Origin: Actinomycetota bacterium
Lineage (GTDB): Bacteria > Actinomycetota > Actinomycetes > Nanopelagicales > Nanopelagicaceae
Reading direction: 5' to 3'
Length of the DNA: 16,054 nt
Assembly: GCA_002737595.1 (NCBI GenBank)
Contig: NSHZ01000032.1
Coordinates: 1 to 16,054 of the forward strand
The number at the start of each line of letters is the position of its first letter. The stretch's first letter is position 1. Made by a program: the position numbers and the translations under genes. Shown here one piece after another: positions 7,193 through 16,054 of this stretch. Below the pieces are notes generated by a model, which searched no databases, had not been told where the DNA came from, and was given only the letters and a program-made list of their open reading frames with translations.

Positions 7193-8283
7193 ATCCCCTG
7201 CAATTACTCTCAGCAGAGGGCACCAGTATTTGGCTCGACGATCTCTCTCGGGAAAGATTGAATATTGATTCACCCACCTCATTGAAGAGCCTGATTTCCA
7301 GCCACTCAGTGGTAGGCGTCACCACGAATCCATCAATATTCCAACAGGCGATCACCCACTCCGATTTATACACACCTGCAATCGCTCAGTACCGAGGTAA
7401 AACCCCAGAAGAAGTGATCATGGCACTCACCTCTGAAGATGTTCAAAATGCGTGTGACATCTTTAAACCAATTTTTTTGGCTTCTGGAGGTAAGGATGGA
7501 CGCGTAAGTATCGAGGTAGACCCAAGGCTGGCGCACGACACGGAGAAAACCGTTGTTCAGGCACATGAATTATGGAATTCGATTGATCGTCCGAACTTGT
7601 TGATCAAAGTGCCAGCTACCCTCGCTGGCCTGCCTGCGATCACTTCGCTTATCTCTGCCGGCATCAGCGTAAATGTCACTCTCATTTTTTCTGCGGAACG
7701 CTATTCAGAAGTTCTCCAGTCATACATTGAAGGCCTACAAGCGCGGGTAAGCAAGAAAGTACCGATCGACCACATCCACTCGGTTGCCTCGTTCTTCATA
7801 TCCCGGGTTGATTCTGCAGTCGATCCACTCTTAGAGGTAATTGGCACTGCGGAGGCTTTGGCCTTGCAAGGGGTAGCTGCCATCGCTAACGCTAAAATCG
7901 CGTACGAAATATTCGAGAACTCCTTAAAATCGCCGGCGTGGGATGAGCTCGCGGCGCACGGCGCACATCCTCAGCGTCCGCTTTGGGCCTCTACTGGCGT
8001 AAAGAACCCGGCATATAACAAGACGCGTTATGTCGTTGAATTGATCGCCCCACACACAGTCAACACCATGCCTGAGGCAACCTTGCTCGCCGTGGGCGAG
8101 ATGGCCGAACCTCGCGGAAACACCATGTCGGGGAGCTTCGAAGAGGCGCGCACACACCTCACTGCACTCTCACGATTGGGAGTAGACCTACCCTCAATTC
8201 TCAACGAACTTGAACGAGACGGCGTTGCAAAGTTCGAGGCATCTTGGACCAATCTCATTTCCGTAGTCGCCGCCAAACTATGA
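7189..8283 (+). CDS. tal: Transaldolase
   Basis: Transaldolase transfers a dihydroxyacetone unit from sedoheptulose 7-phosphate to glyceraldehyde 3-phosphate, through a Schiff base on a lysine. The 364-residue protein has the actinobacterial/cyanobacterial long-type features: IWLDDLSRERL (14-24), VVGVTTNPSIFQQA (41-54), VSIEVDPRLAHDT, and the active-site segment LLIKVPATLAG with Lys140 as probable Schiff-base residue. NVTLIFSAERY and FISRVDSAVDP follow. The start is an unusual TTG at 7189 that overlaps the tkt stop (TTGA). No ATG or GTG lies before the conserved LDDLSRERL block, so TTG is the best choice. Translation is likely coupled to tkt. The stop overlaps the pgi start (ATGA). Confidence 0.95.
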   Translation: MNPLQLLSAEGTSIWLDDLSRERLNIDSPTSLKSLISSHSVVGVTTNPSIFQQAITHSDLYTPAIAQYRGKTPEEVIMALTSEDVQNACDIFKPIFLASGGKDGRVSIEVDPRLAHDTEKTVVQAHELWNSIDRPNLLIKVPATLAGLPAITSLISAGISVNVTLIFSAERYSEVLQSYIEGLQARVSKKVPIDHIHSVASFFISRVDSAVDPLLEVIGTAEALALQGVAAIANAKIAYEIFENSLKSPAWDELAAHGAHPQRPLWASTGVKNPAYNKTRYVVELIAPHTVNTMPEATLLAVGEMAEPRGNTMSGSFEEARTHLTALSRLGVDLPSILNELERDGVAKFEASWTNLISVVAAKL

Positions 8284-9791
8284 TAAGAATCCGCACGAAA
8301 GAGGTTCCCTCACACATTATTGAAGAGATGAATGCGTTCGCCCTGCGTCTTTTCGTGAAAGATAACTCTCTTTGGGGTGAAGCCTCATCGGCTGTTGCCG
8401 CAGAGCGATTGGGTTGGCTCGACTTGCCTCAAGCGTCACGCAATCTCTTACCAGCCATTGATTCTCTAGCCGCTTGGGCAAGGAGTAAGAAACTAGAGAA
8501 TGTAATTCTCTCTGGCATGGGCGGATCTTCACTGGCACCCGAGGTGATCTGTGCCTTTGAACATAAGAGCATCGAAATCCTCGACTCGACAGATCCTCAC
8601 CATGTAGCGCGCGTTCTTGACATGGACCTGACTCACAGCGTTATTGTGCTCGCATCAAAATCGGGTACCACCATCGAAACGCTTGTTCATCGCTCAGTAC
8701 TTGAGGAACGACTCCGCAAATTAGGGTTGAATCCGGCAGATCACTTTGTCATCATCACCGATCCAGGCTCGCCGCTGTCCGCGTACGCCACATCAGCGGG
8801 ATATCGCTTACTCAATTCAGATCCGCATGTAGGCGGTCGGTTTGGCGCACTGGGCGCTTCAGGTTTGCTTCCGAGCGCTCTTGCCGGGGTTGATGTTTCA
8901 GAGCTTCTTGACGATTCTCAAAGCGCGGCACTGGTCTTTCCCCAATCTGGTTCGCCAGCCGTGATACTCGCAGCCGCTCTAGCGAGCCACGTACATGAGT
9001 CTCCTTTCGTAGAAATTGCCGCTCCGCACGGTCTGGGTGATTGGATCGAACAACTTCTTGCTGAATCGACTGGAAAAGAAGGTAAAGGTCTACTGCCTAT
9101 AGTCGTCCCCGCACTTGGAAGCAGACGAGCCAACGTGCTTGCTATCGCACTCAACGGCGAACCGGGAGACATCGAGATTTCGGCGAACCTCGGTGAACAC
9201 TTCTTACTCTGGGAGTGGGCCACTGCCCTGCTCTGCGCATACCTAAAAGTAAACGCCTTCGATCAACCAAATGTGGCTGAAGCAAAGGAACGCGCGAATA
9301 CAATTCTTGAATCGCACGAGATCACATCTCTCGGTCATGTTGACAGAAATATCGAAGTTGTCGGAGAACAGAGTTCGGTAGAGCAAGCCCTTCAGATTTT
9401 CTTAAATCAAGACCGTGGCTATATCGGAGTGATGGCCTTTCTCGATCGACAAAAGGATTCACGGGCTAAAATCTTGCGAACACTTCTCGAGCGTGCCAGC
9501 GGTACTCCAACCACTTTCGGGTGGGGACCTCGTTTCCTACACAGCACCGGACAATTTCACAAGGGTGGACCACTTATTGGATCATTCTTGCAAATTACGA
9601 CAGAACGCGACCAAGACGTACTTATTCCTGGGAGTAAATTCACTTTCCATCAACTACAACTTGCCCAAGCCGCTGGTGATGAATTAGCCCTCAGATCACG
9701 AAATTTGAATTTCTTGCACCTGCACCTACATGAAGGTGGCTTAGATCAACTTGTTGAGACGCTGATTAATCTTCCCCGCGCAACTTCTTAA
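8280..9791 (+). CDS. pgi: Glucose-6-phosphate isomerase, type related to Tal-Pgi fusion proteins
   Basis: This enzyme interconverts glucose 6-phosphate and fructose 6-phosphate, linking upper glycolysis with the pentose phosphate reactions of its two upstream neighbours. The 503-residue protein has two SIS sugar-isomerase domains: LSGMGGSSLAPEV (78-89), SKSGTTIETL (127-136), GGRFGALGASG (185-195), AESTGKEGKG with catalytic Glu262, and FHKGGPLIGSF near the C terminus supplying the late lysine. It resembles the isomerase half of bifunctional transaldolase/phosphoglucose isomerase proteins, but here the genes are separate. The ATG at 8280 overlaps the tal stop (ATGA) and lines up with the family start. 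An ATG-less extension back to 8244 inside tal is rejected. Its last 26 bases overlap the 3' end of rbpA on the other strand. Confidence 0.93.
   Translation: MIRIRTKEVPSHIIEEMNAFALRLFVKDNSLWGEASSAVAAERLGWLDLPQASRNLLPAIDSLAAWARSKKLENVILSGMGGSSLAPEVICAFEHKSIEILDSTDPHHVARVLDMDLTHSVIVLASKSGTTIETLVHRSVLEERLRKLGLNPADHFVIITDPGSPLSAYATSAGYRLLNSDPHVGGRFGALGASGLLPSALAGVDVSELLDDSQSAALVFPQSGSPAVILAAALASHVHESPFVEIAAPHGLGDWIEQLLAESTGKEGKGLLPIVVPALGSRRANVLAIALNGEPGDIEISANLGEHFLLWEWATALLCAYLKVNAFDQPNVAEAKERANTILESHEITSLGHVDRNIEVVGEQSSVEQALQIFLNQDRGYIGVMAFLDRQKDSRAKILRTLLERASGTPTTFGWGPRFLHSTGQFHKGGPLIGSFLQITTERDQDVLIPGSKFTFHQLQLAQAAGDELALRSRNLNFLHLHLHEGGLDQLVETLINLPRATS
9766..9791. other. Antisense overlap of pgi and rbpA 3' ends
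   Basis: The last eight residues of pgi (plus, ending LPRATS) and the last seven residues of rbpA (minus, ending KKLRGED) are encoded by the same 26 base pairs on opposite strands. Both termini are plausible for their families. No terminator lies between the genes, so the two transcripts must overlap at their 3' ends. Confidence 0.85.
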
Positions 9792-10107
9792 GTGCCTCTT
9801 GCAGGATGGCAGCGCCGTCAACTTCTGATCGACGCTCTTTCACATAAGCTAAATGAGTTTTATATGGCTCATTTTTCGGTGCCGCAGGCGGATTGTCTTT
9901 ATCCAGTCCGGCAGGAAGTCCGCACCGTGGGCAATCCCACTCTGTTGGTGGTGTGACCGTACCGTCATCTGCAAAAGATGGTTTTGTTTCATGACCGCGT
10001 TCGCACCAGTAGGAGAGACGAAAACGTGGAGCAGCTTCACCACGCTCAGCTTCGCCCATGGGACCTGCGCCGACTCGGCTTCCTCTGATTGCGCTTCCAC
10101 TTGCCAT
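9766..10107 (-). CDS. rbpA: RNA polymerase-binding protein RbpA
   Basis: RbpA is an actinobacteria-specific factor that binds RNA polymerase and the housekeeping sigma factor and stabilises open promoter complexes. The 113-residue protein closely follows the family: an N-terminal tail with IRGSRVGAGPMGEAERGE (residues 7-24), a small zinc-ribbon-like core with Cys35, His39, Cys59 and Cys62 (WDCPRCG), and the sigma-interacting segment PYKTHLAYVKERRS (81-94) followed by a C-terminal helix. The start at ATG 10107 has a strong AAGGAG Shine-Dalgarno at 10113-10118. It lies 57 bases after secG and is probably cotranscribed with it. No sigma-R-like promoter (GGAAT-N18-GTT) is visible, although streptomycete rbpA uses one. 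Its end overlaps pgi by 26 bases. Confidence 0.97.
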   Translation of the reverse strand: MASGSAIRGSRVGAGPMGEAERGEAAPRFRLSYWCERGHETKPSFADDGTVTPPTEWDCPRCGLPAGLDKDNPPAAPKNEPYKTHLAYVKERRSEVDGAAILQEALKKLRGED

Positions 10108-10164
10108 GATCGCTCCTTGTATTTAGTCCGAGATATGAATCCAGGACGGAATTAAATCTGGGAC

Positions 10165-10392
10165 TTACTTGAGCCAGAGACCGAGAGCAACCACACTGGC
10201 GAACCAGAGTGCGCCCACCACGATAGTGATGCGATCAAGGTTTCGTTCCACAACGGTCGAGCCACCATATGAAGAGGAGACGCCGCCTCCAAAGAGATCA
10301 GAGAGGCCGCTGCCCTTACCTTTGTGAAGTAGCACCAAAGTGACCATCAAGACGCTGGTGATCACCAGCAGAATCGAAAGTGCCAAAACCAT
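10165..10392 (-). CDS. secG: Preprotein translocase subunit SecG
   Basis: SecG is the small membrane subunit of the SecYEG protein-export channel. The 75-residue product shows the classic layout: a first hydrophobic helix (residues 2-22), the conserved cytoplasmic loop LLHKGKGSGLSDLFGGG (21-37), a polar stretch, and a second hydrophobic helix (54-73). Length is normal for the family. The start at ATG 10392 has an AGGAG Shine-Dalgarno nine bases upstream. It sits after tpiA and before rbpA on the same strand. A 122-base gap separates it from tpiA and holds a promoter candidate, so secG-rbpA may form its own unit. Confidence 0.96.
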   Translation of the reverse strand: MVLALSILLVITSVLMVTLVLLHKGKGSGLSDLFGGGVSSSYGGSTVVERNLDRITIVVGALWFASVVALGLWLK

Positions 10393-10414
10393 CAGAAATC
10401 ACTCCTCGCGTGGA

Positions 10415-10434
10415 CTGGGTAAAGGATAACCCAG
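10415..10434 (-). promoter_or_regulatory. Candidate secG-rbpA promoter -10 (TATCCT) inside an inverted repeat
   Basis: In the 122-base tpiA-secG gap, minus-strand TATCCT (10428-10423) fits TANNNT. It would place a transcription start near 10416, leaving a leader of about 24 bases that includes the secG Shine-Dalgarno. A perfect six-base inverted repeat, CTGGGT (10415-10420) and ACCCAG (10429-10434), flanks this hexamer with an eight-base centre. It could be an operator or an RNA hairpin. There is no T-run after it, so it is not an intrinsic terminator. The rest of the gap shows a weak TTCCC/GGGAA repeat at 10449-10473 and nothing else I can name. Confidence 0.35.
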
Positions 10435-10514
10435 ACGGGGGCGGATTATTCCCAGAATCGACATCTCCGGGAAGAAGCTGCGCCTATTTCTACGGCTCCA
10501 CCGAATATTCCAGG

Positions 10515-11312
10515 CTATTTAATCCCCGCGTTAAAGGCCATCACAACCGGGAAACGGGCAATCTTGGCAAATCCCTCGGCCTCAAGGCTCGCCCCACCGA
10601 TGAGCGCCCCATCGATATCGGCTTGCTCCATGATCTCCACCACGTTGCTCGCCTTTACGGAACCGCCATAGAGGATGCGCATGGCGTCGGCCACATCTCC
10701 CGGATAGAGCTCAGCCAAGCGATTACGAATAGCGGAGCAGACTTCCTGAGCATCTTCTGGCGTAGCCACCTTGCCCGTTCCAATAGCCCAGATAGGTTCA
10801 TAAGCAATCACTACGCTCTTCGGATCAACTACACCCAACAGCGCGGATTCTAATTGTGCGATCACATAAGAGACATGATTACCCGACTCTCGAATCTCCA
10901 GATTCTCACCCATGCACAGGATTGGAGAGAGATGCGCAGCGAGTGCTGCCTTCACCTTCCGATTGATCAACTCATCACTCTCAGCGTGATACTGGCGTCG
11001 TTCGCTATGCCCCACGACCGCGAAGGAACAACCTAAGCGTGAGAGCATTGCAGCAGAGATGTCTCCCGTGAAGGCACCATTGGCCTCAGGTGAGAGATCC
11101 TGCGCGCCGTATCGAATTCGTAATTTGTCGCCATCGACCAGAGTTTGAATTGAACGAATATCTGTAAAGGGTGGCAGTACCACCACATCGACCGCATCGT
11201 GATCTTTATCGTCGAGTGAGAACGCCAATTTTTGCACGAGCCCAATAGCCTCGAGGTGGTTGATGTTCATCTTCCAATTGCCCGCCATCAAGGGCTTACG
11301 CGCTGTCGACAT
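10515..11312 (-). CDS. tpiA: Triosephosphate isomerase
   Basis: This glycolytic enzyme interconverts dihydroxyacetone phosphate and glyceraldehyde 3-phosphate. The 265-residue protein has GNWKMN (residues 11-16, Lys14 in the active site), VVGHSERR with His102 as the electrophile, [17 protein letters not shown] with catalytic Glu172 and the mobile loop, ILYGGSVK, and [15 protein letters not shown] for phosphate binding. The ATG shares one base with the pgk stop (TAATG), and a GGAG at 11318-11321 gives a Shine-Dalgarno. It follows gap and pgk in a classic gap-pgk-tpi order. Confidence 0.97.
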   Translation of the reverse strand: MSTARKPLMAGNWKMNINHLEAIGLVQKLAFSLDDKDHDAVDVVVLPPFTDIRSIQTLVDGDKLRIRYGAQDLSPEANGAFTGDISAAMLSRLGCSFAVVGHSERRQYHAESDELINRKVKAALAAHLSPILCMGENLEIRESGNHVSYVIAQLESALLGVVDPKSVVIAYEPIWAIGTGKVATPEDAQEVCSAIRNRLAELYPGDVADAMRILYGGSVKASNVVEIMEQADIDGALIGGASLEAEGFAKIARFPVVMAFNAGIK

Positions 11313-12517
11313 TACTGCTCCAATACCGTGATACCAGGGAGCGCCTTGCCCTCTAGATATTCAAGAGAGGCTCCGCCACCCGTTGAAATATAACCAAACT
11401 CTTCGTCCCTAAAACCTAGCCGACGAATCGCTGCAGCCGAGTCTCCGCCACCCACGACCGTGAAGCCATCGAGATCAGCCAGGGCCTGCGCGACTACCTG
11501 AGTACCTGTAGCAAAGGCGGCAAATTCAAAGACTCCCATGGGGCCATTCCAGAATACGGTCTTACAGGTAGCGATGGCCTCCGCAAAAGCCGCCGCTGAG
11601 GATGGACCAATATCCAACCCCATCTGTTCCTTGGGTATCTCATGGGCCGCCACCAGAGTCGCGGGTGCATCAGCAGCAAACTCCGGAGCAACCACGATGT
11701 CCGTCGGCAACACGAGCTTGACGCCTAAACTCTCCGCCCGACTTATCAAAGCCCGTACATTTTCTAATTGATCGACTTCCAAGAGCGAGGTGCCTACCTC
11801 ATGCCCCTGGGCCGCGAGGAAAGTAAAGACCATGCCGCCGCCGATAGCCAAGAGATCTACCTTGTCAAGCAAATGTTCAATGACGCCTAATTTGTCACTC
11901 ACCTTAGAGCCGCCGAGTACCACCGCATATGGACGGGCTGGATCAAGCGTAAGTCTCTTAAGTACGTCAATTTCTGCGGAAATGAGAAAGCCTGCGTAAT
12001 GGGGCAACAACTGAGCCACGTCAAAAACAGAAGCATGCTTACGATGGACTGCGCCGAACCCGTCACTGACAAAGATGTCTCCTAATGAGGCCAAATCGCG
12101 AGCAAAAGCGCGTCGCTCTTCGTCGATCTTGCTAGTTTCGGCGGCTTCAAATCTCACGTTCTCCAAGAGCGCGACATCTCCACCCTTTAATTCAGCAAGG
12201 GTCAATAGCGCCTTGCCTTCCCGGTACTCAGGGATGAAGCTCACTTCACTTCCCAGTAGTTGCGCGAGACGAACCGAAACTGGTGCGAGAGACATTTCGG
12301 GGATACGCTCCCCCTGCGGCCGACCGAAGTGCGCCATGACTACAACAACTGCACCGAGCGCACGCAAATGGTTGATAGTCGGTAGCGAGGCGCGAATGCG
12401 GCCATCATCTGCAATGACCCCATCCTTCATCGGTACGTTCAGATCGCTACGAAGGAGTACCCGCTTGCCGACCAAATCGGGAAGCGCGGCAAGTGTGGTA
12501 AATGTGGCAGATGACAT
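11312..12517 (-). CDS. pgk: Phosphoglycerate kinase
   Basis: The enzyme transfers the acyl phosphate of 1,3-bisphosphoglycerate to ADP, the first ATP-yielding step of glycolysis. The 401-residue protein contains [13 protein letters not shown] (21-33), AHFGRPQGE, the substrate-binding segment [13 protein letters not shown], the hinge and nucleotide segments [11 protein letters not shown] and [21 protein letters not shown], and [13 protein letters not shown] near the C terminus. The ATG directly abuts the gap stop (TAAATG) with no base between them and no clear Shine-Dalgarno, so translation is probably coupled. The product of gap is its substrate. Confidence 0.97.
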   Translation of the reverse strand: MSSATFTTLAALPDLVGKRVLLRSDLNVPMKDGVIADDGRIRASLPTINHLRALGAVVVVMAHFGRPQGERIPEMSLAPVSVRLAQLLGSEVSFIPEYREGKALLTLAELKGGDVALLENVRFEAAETSKIDEERRAFARDLASLGDIFVSDGFGAVHRKHASVFDVAQLLPHYAGFLISAEIDVLKRLTLDPARPYAVVLGGSKVSDKLGVIEHLLDKVDLLAIGGGMVFTFLAAQGHEVGTSLLEVDQLENVRALISRAESLGVKLVLPTDIVVAPEFAADAPATLVAAHEIPKEQMGLDIGPSSAAAFAEAIATCKTVFWNGPMGVFEFAAFATGTQVVAQALADLDGFTVVGGGDSAAAIRRLGFRDEEFGYISTGGGASLEYLEGKALPGITVLEQ

Positions 12518-13537
<1,020 letters not shown>

Positions 13538-13541
13538 TCAG

Positions 13542-13572
13542 GGCGCATAGGAAGCGGACTGATTCATGCGCC
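13542..13572 (-). promoter_or_regulatory. Inverted repeat / RNA hairpin upstream of gap
   Basis: Perfect seven-base arms GGCGCAT (13542-13548) and ATGCGCC (13566-13572) flank 17 bases. The repeat fills the gap between whiA and gap and ends about ten bases before the AAGGAG of gap on the minus strand. No T-run follows, so it is not a standard terminator. It could be an operator for a regulator of the gap-pgk-tpiA group, an RNA processing or stabilising hairpin, or an attenuating structure. Function is unknown. Confidence 0.4.
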
Positions 13573-13585
13573 ATCTATTAAAACT

Positions 13586-14563
13586 TTACCCCAACATGTC
13601 GGGGGTTAAACCTGCCTCAGTATCTGGAATTCCGAGATCTTGGGCGCGCTTATCTGCCATCGCCAAGAGGCGTCTGATGCGTCCGGCCACCGCATCCTTC
13701 GTGAGTGGTGGGTTAGCCAGGGAACCTAACTCCTCGAGACTCGCCTGTCCGTGCTCGATCCGCAATTTCCCAGCTTCTTGTAGGTGGTCCGGAATATCTG
13801 CGCCCAGGATTTCTAAGGCACGTGCAACTCGAGCAGAGGCAGCTACCGCAGCCCGAGCAGAGCGACGAAGATTCGCATCATCGAAATTCGCTAAGCGATT
13901 AGCAGTCGCTCGCACTTCTCGGCGCATACGGCGCTCTTCCCATGCAAGCACAGCCTCGTGTGCGCCAAGACGCGTCAGCATGATTGCTATTGCATCGCCA
14001 TCACGAATAACAACTCGGTCAACGCCACGAACTTCACGAGCCTTTGCAACCACCCCAAGGCGTCGAGCAGCACCCACAAGTGCCAGCGCTGCTTCAGGGC
14101 CAGGGCACGTTACCTCGAGTGCGCAGGAACGCCCAGGCTCCGTAAGCGATCCGTGCGCAAGAAAAGCACCACGCCAAGCGGCCTGTGCATCGCAGAGAGA
14201 GGCTGAAACAACTTGAGGGGGTAATCCCCGGACTGGACGGCCGCGGCCATCGATGAGTCCAGTCTGACGTGCTAGCGATTCTCCGTCTTTGGTAGAGCGA
14301 ATGAGATAACGACTCGCTTTGCGCAGTCCACCCGGAGCAATCACCGTTAAGTCTGTCTCCTGAGAAAAAACATCAAAGATATCTTTGCGCACTCGTCGGG
14401 CAGTGGCTGCCGTATCCACTTCGGCCTCTACGACGATCCGGCCGCTGACCACATGAAGGCCACCGGAGAATCGCAAAATGGCCGAAACTTCGGATTTGCG
14501 ACAGCACGCTTTGGAGATCATGAGACGAGCCAACTCATCTTTGACCGCTGCCGTCATTGCCAT
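13586..14563 (-). CDS. whiA: WhiA, DNA-binding regulator of sporulation/cell division family
   Basis: WhiA proteins combine a degenerate LAGLIDADG homing-endonuclease fold with a C-terminal helix-turn-helix. They regulate cell division genes in actinobacteria and firmicutes. From ATG 14563 the protein has 325 residues, the family's normal length. It begins [14 protein letters not shown], has [18 protein letters not shown], the LAGLIDADG-like core around [11 protein letters not shown] and [17 protein letters not shown], and a C-terminal DNA-binding part with [18 protein letters not shown] and [19 protein letters not shown]. The open frame extends 29 codons further, overlapping yvcK, but the conserved start is [17 protein letters not shown] about 11 bases upstream is a weak Shine-Dalgarno. 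In non-sporulating relatives its role is probably division control. Confidence 0.95.
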   Translation of the reverse strand: MAMTAAVKDELARLMISKACCRKSEVSAILRFSGGLHVVSGRIVVEAEVDTAATARRVRKDIFDVFSQETDLTVIAPGGLRKASRYLIRSTKDGESLARQTGLIDGRGRPVRGLPPQVVSASLCDAQAAWRGAFLAHGSLTEPGRSCALEVTCPGPEAALALVGAARRLGVVAKAREVRGVDRVVIRDGDAIAIMLTRLGAHEAVLAWEERRMRREVRATANRLANFDDANLRRSARAAVAASARVARALEILGADIPDHLQEAGKLRIEHGQASLEELGSLANPPLTKDAVAGRIRRLLAMADKRAQDLGIPDTEAGLTPDMLG

Positions 14564-14603
14564 AGGGGTGATCTTTCCAGGGTTTGGGCTACTCCGTACA
14601 ACT

Positions 14604-15548
14604 TTAGGAAAAAATCTTGGAGAAGAGCGCAGCCAATTTCTCTGGGTCATGCTGAAGCAAACCGGCCCCAGTGGCTACATCTGCGACGATGAGTCGACTC
14701 CCTCCTGTCGCCAGACGCGCTGCCAGCTCATTCGAGTGCGGAAGCGATTGCGGGTCGACAATGACAACGTCGAAGTGCAGATCAGGGGCGTGCGCACTCA
14801 AAAGTGCGAGGTGCTCACTGGCAGTGAGTCCAATAGCCTCTCCTGGCTCACCCTCCGGAGTTCCGGAATTCTGCCCCGCATCGAGATTCATGACCAGGAT
14901 TCTTTTAGCGGGCGAAGCGAGTAGCGCGCCCAATTGTGCCGGCACTAAAAGGTGAGGCAACACACTCGAGTACCAAGAGCCCGGACCCAGAATGACCCAC
15001 TCGGCATCACTTATAGCCTCCAAAGCTGCCTGCGTGGCCGGCGGATTCTGCGGGCTTAACTGAACCGAAAGCACCCGTCCTTGAGTGGTAGCAACCGCTA
15101 CCTGCCCCACTACGGTGCTCACCTGACCTTCATGACGCACTTCGGCTTGGATGGTAAGTGGTTCAGAAGACATGGGCAGCACCCGACCGATGATTTTGAG
15201 GAGTGCACCCATTCGATCCAAGCCGGCGACTACATCGCCAGTAACATCCCACAACGCAGTGAGCATGAGGTTTCCTAACGAGTGTCCACCCACTTCTCCT
15301 TCGCCCGGGAAGCGATATTGCACGGCATCAGCCCAACTTCGCCCCCACACGTCATCAGAGCAGAGCGCTGCGAGAGCCATTCGGAGATCACCCGGAGGCA
15401 TCACTCCAAATTCGGAACGTAGTCGACCACTCGATCCACCATCATCTGCGACCGTCACAATCGCGGTGATATTAGGTGTGATTCGACGTAGCGCGGAGAG
15501 CGTGGCGGCTAATCCATGCCCACCACCGAGTGCAACAACTCGTGTCAT
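14604..15548 (-). CDS. yvcK: YvcK/CofD-like protein (gluconeogenesis and cell-wall factor)
   Basis: YvcK-family proteins have a Rossmann fold related to the CofD transferase and bind UDP-sugars. They affect cell shape and growth on gluconeogenic carbon. From ATG 15548 the product has 314 residues: [18 protein letters not shown] at the N terminus, [36 protein letters not shown] and [14 protein letters not shown]. The open frame reaches back to 15659 inside rapZ, but the family begins at the glycine-rich strand, and the ATG at 15548 shares one base with the rapZ stop (TAATG). This order, rapZ-yvcK-whiA, is conserved across Gram-positive bacteria. It is a binding or regulatory protein, and a catalytic role is not established. 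Confidence 0.95.
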   Translation of the reverse strand: MTRVVALGGGHGLAATLSALRRITPNITAIVTVADDGGSSGRLRSEFGVMPPGDLRMALAALCSDDVWGRSWADAVQYRFPGEGEVGGHSLGNLMLTALWDVTGDVVAGLDRMGALLKIIGRVLPMSSEPLTIQAEVRHEGQVSTVVGQVAVATTQGRVLSVQLSPQNPPATQAALEAISDAEWVILGPGSWYSSVLPHLLVPAQLGALLASPAKRILVMNLDAGQNSGTPEGEPGEAIGLTASEHLALLSAHAPDLHFDVVIVDPQSLPHSNELAARLATGGSRLIVADVATGAGLLQHDPEKLAALFSKIFS

Positions 15549-16054
15549 TACTCCCGACCAAGATCTCGATGGGTTGAAGACGCCCGCATTCCATGTGCGG
15601 AGAGCGCCTTCGCCAACTCCTCTACTACTGCCACCGATCGGTGCTTGCCGCCCGTGCATCCGACACCGATCGTGAGATAGCGCTTACCTTCGCGTTGATA
15701 GGAGGGCGCAAGTCGCAGCAACAAATTTGCGTAATCTTCAATGAAACCAGAAACCTCTGGGGCCGCCAATACATAAGCCTTTACATCAGCATCTTTGCCC
15801 GTGCGATCTCGCAGTTCAGGAATCCAATGCGGATTGGAAATGAAACGAACGTCAATCACAAAGTCTGCGTCATATGGAATTCCATACTTAAAACCGAAAG
15901 AAAGGACGGTAGTTCGCAATTCTGGTATCGATGAGCCACCCAGAGTGCTCTCGATGCGCTCCTTTAACTGATGCACATTGAGCGCACTAGTGTCGATGAC
16001 TAAATCCGCAGCAGCCCGTAAATCGCCAAGCACTTCCCGTTCTCTTGCAATGCC
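15548..16054 (-). CDS. rapZ: RapZ family nucleotide-binding protein, C-terminal part
   Basis: The gene runs off the right edge. 168 codons of its C-terminal part are present and open to the last base, so the N-terminal P-loop is not seen. Visible signatures are RAAADLVIDTS, the FGFKYGIPYDADFVIDVRF strand-loop, HWIPELRDRTGKD, and the C-terminal domain GKRYLTIGVGCTGGKHRSV followed by a terminal HRDLGRE. RapZ (formerly YvcJ/YhbJ) binds nucleotides. In E. coli it controls glucosamine-6-phosphate synthase through small RNAs, and in Gram-positives its job is less clear. In actinobacteria it usually stands between uvrC and yvcK. An internal GTG at 16033 is not the start, because homology continues upstream. 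Confidence 0.94.
   Translation of the reverse strand, partial: GIAREREVLGDLRAAADLVIDTSALNVHQLKERIESTLGGSSIPELRTTVLSFGFKYGIPYDADFVIDVRFISNPHWIPELRDRTGKDADVKAYVLAAPEVSGFIEDYANLLLRLAPSYQREGKRYLTIGVGCTGGKHRSVAVVEELAKALSAHGMRASSTHRDLGRE

Noticed and set aside
10124..10158. Possible hairpin between secG and rbpA (GTCC/GGAC arms)
   Set aside because: The stem is only four base pairs with a 14-base loop and has no T-run, so it is not convincing as terminator or operator.
10108..10164. Sigma-R-type promoter for rbpA
   Set aside because: I looked for GGAAT-N18-GTT on the minus strand and found no match. Cotranscription with secG is simpler.
14564..14650. Longer whiA reading frame starting at 14650
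   Set aside because: The extra 29 residues overlap yvcK and are not like the family, whose conserved N terminus begins [10 protein letters not shown].
15549..15659. Longer yvcK reading frame starting inside rapZ at 15659
   Set aside because: The extension precedes the glycine-rich strand that starts the family, and the TAATG junction at 15548 is a typical coupled start.

Overview
The window reads as a compact stretch of an actinobacterial chromosome. Nearly every gene is a recognisable housekeeping gene. Actinobacterial markers are RbpA, WhiA, a SufR-type regulator heading a sufB-sufD operon, and the gene order ctaA/ctaB/tkt/tal/pgi ... secG/tpiA/pgk/gap/whiA/yvcK/rapZ, which is shared in outline with Mycobacterium and Streptomyces. 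By eye the base composition is near half GC, much lower than in those genera. Genes abut or overlap by a few bases and several seem to be leaderless. Together this suggests a small, streamlined, possibly aquatic actinobacterium (an acI/Nanopelagicales-like lineage is one guess). I cannot place it further without a database.

Region 1 (1-3243, minus strand) is an iron-sulfur cluster assembly operon. It starts with the repressor sufR, followed by sufB, sufD and the first 17 codons of a likely Rieske-type ferredoxin that runs off the left edge. A perfect inverted repeat, CACAA-N5-TTGTG, lies over the predicted sufR promoter and start codon and is the best candidate for the SufR operator.

Region 2 (3319-5099) holds the two heme A biosynthesis genes. 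ctaA (heme A synthase, plus strand) converges on ctaB (heme O synthase, minus strand), and their stop codons overlap. They act in sequence to supply heme A to an aa3-type cytochrome oxidase.

Region 3 (5153-9791, plus strand) is a tightly coupled carbon operon, tkt-tal-pgi: transketolase, transaldolase and glucose-6-phosphate isomerase. Start and stop codons overlap at both junctions. The oxidative pentose phosphate genes zwf, opcA and pgl, often found in this neighbourhood in actinobacteria, are missing here.

Region 4 (9766-16054, minus strand) reads, in transcription order, rapZ (5' end off the window), yvcK, whiA, gap, pgk, tpiA, secG and rbpA. It combines regulators of cell-wall precursor metabolism and division with the triose part of glycolysis, a translocase subunit and an RNA polymerase accessory factor. 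rbpA converges on pgi with a 26-bp overlap.

No gap between genes exceeds about 125 bases. There are no RNA genes, mobile elements, CRISPR arrays or phage genes. I found no undescribed multi-gene system. The points worth a second look are regulatory and architectural: leaderless promoters with identical spacing, the SufR operator candidate, hairpins before gap and secG, overlapping convergent genes, and the missing oxidative branch.
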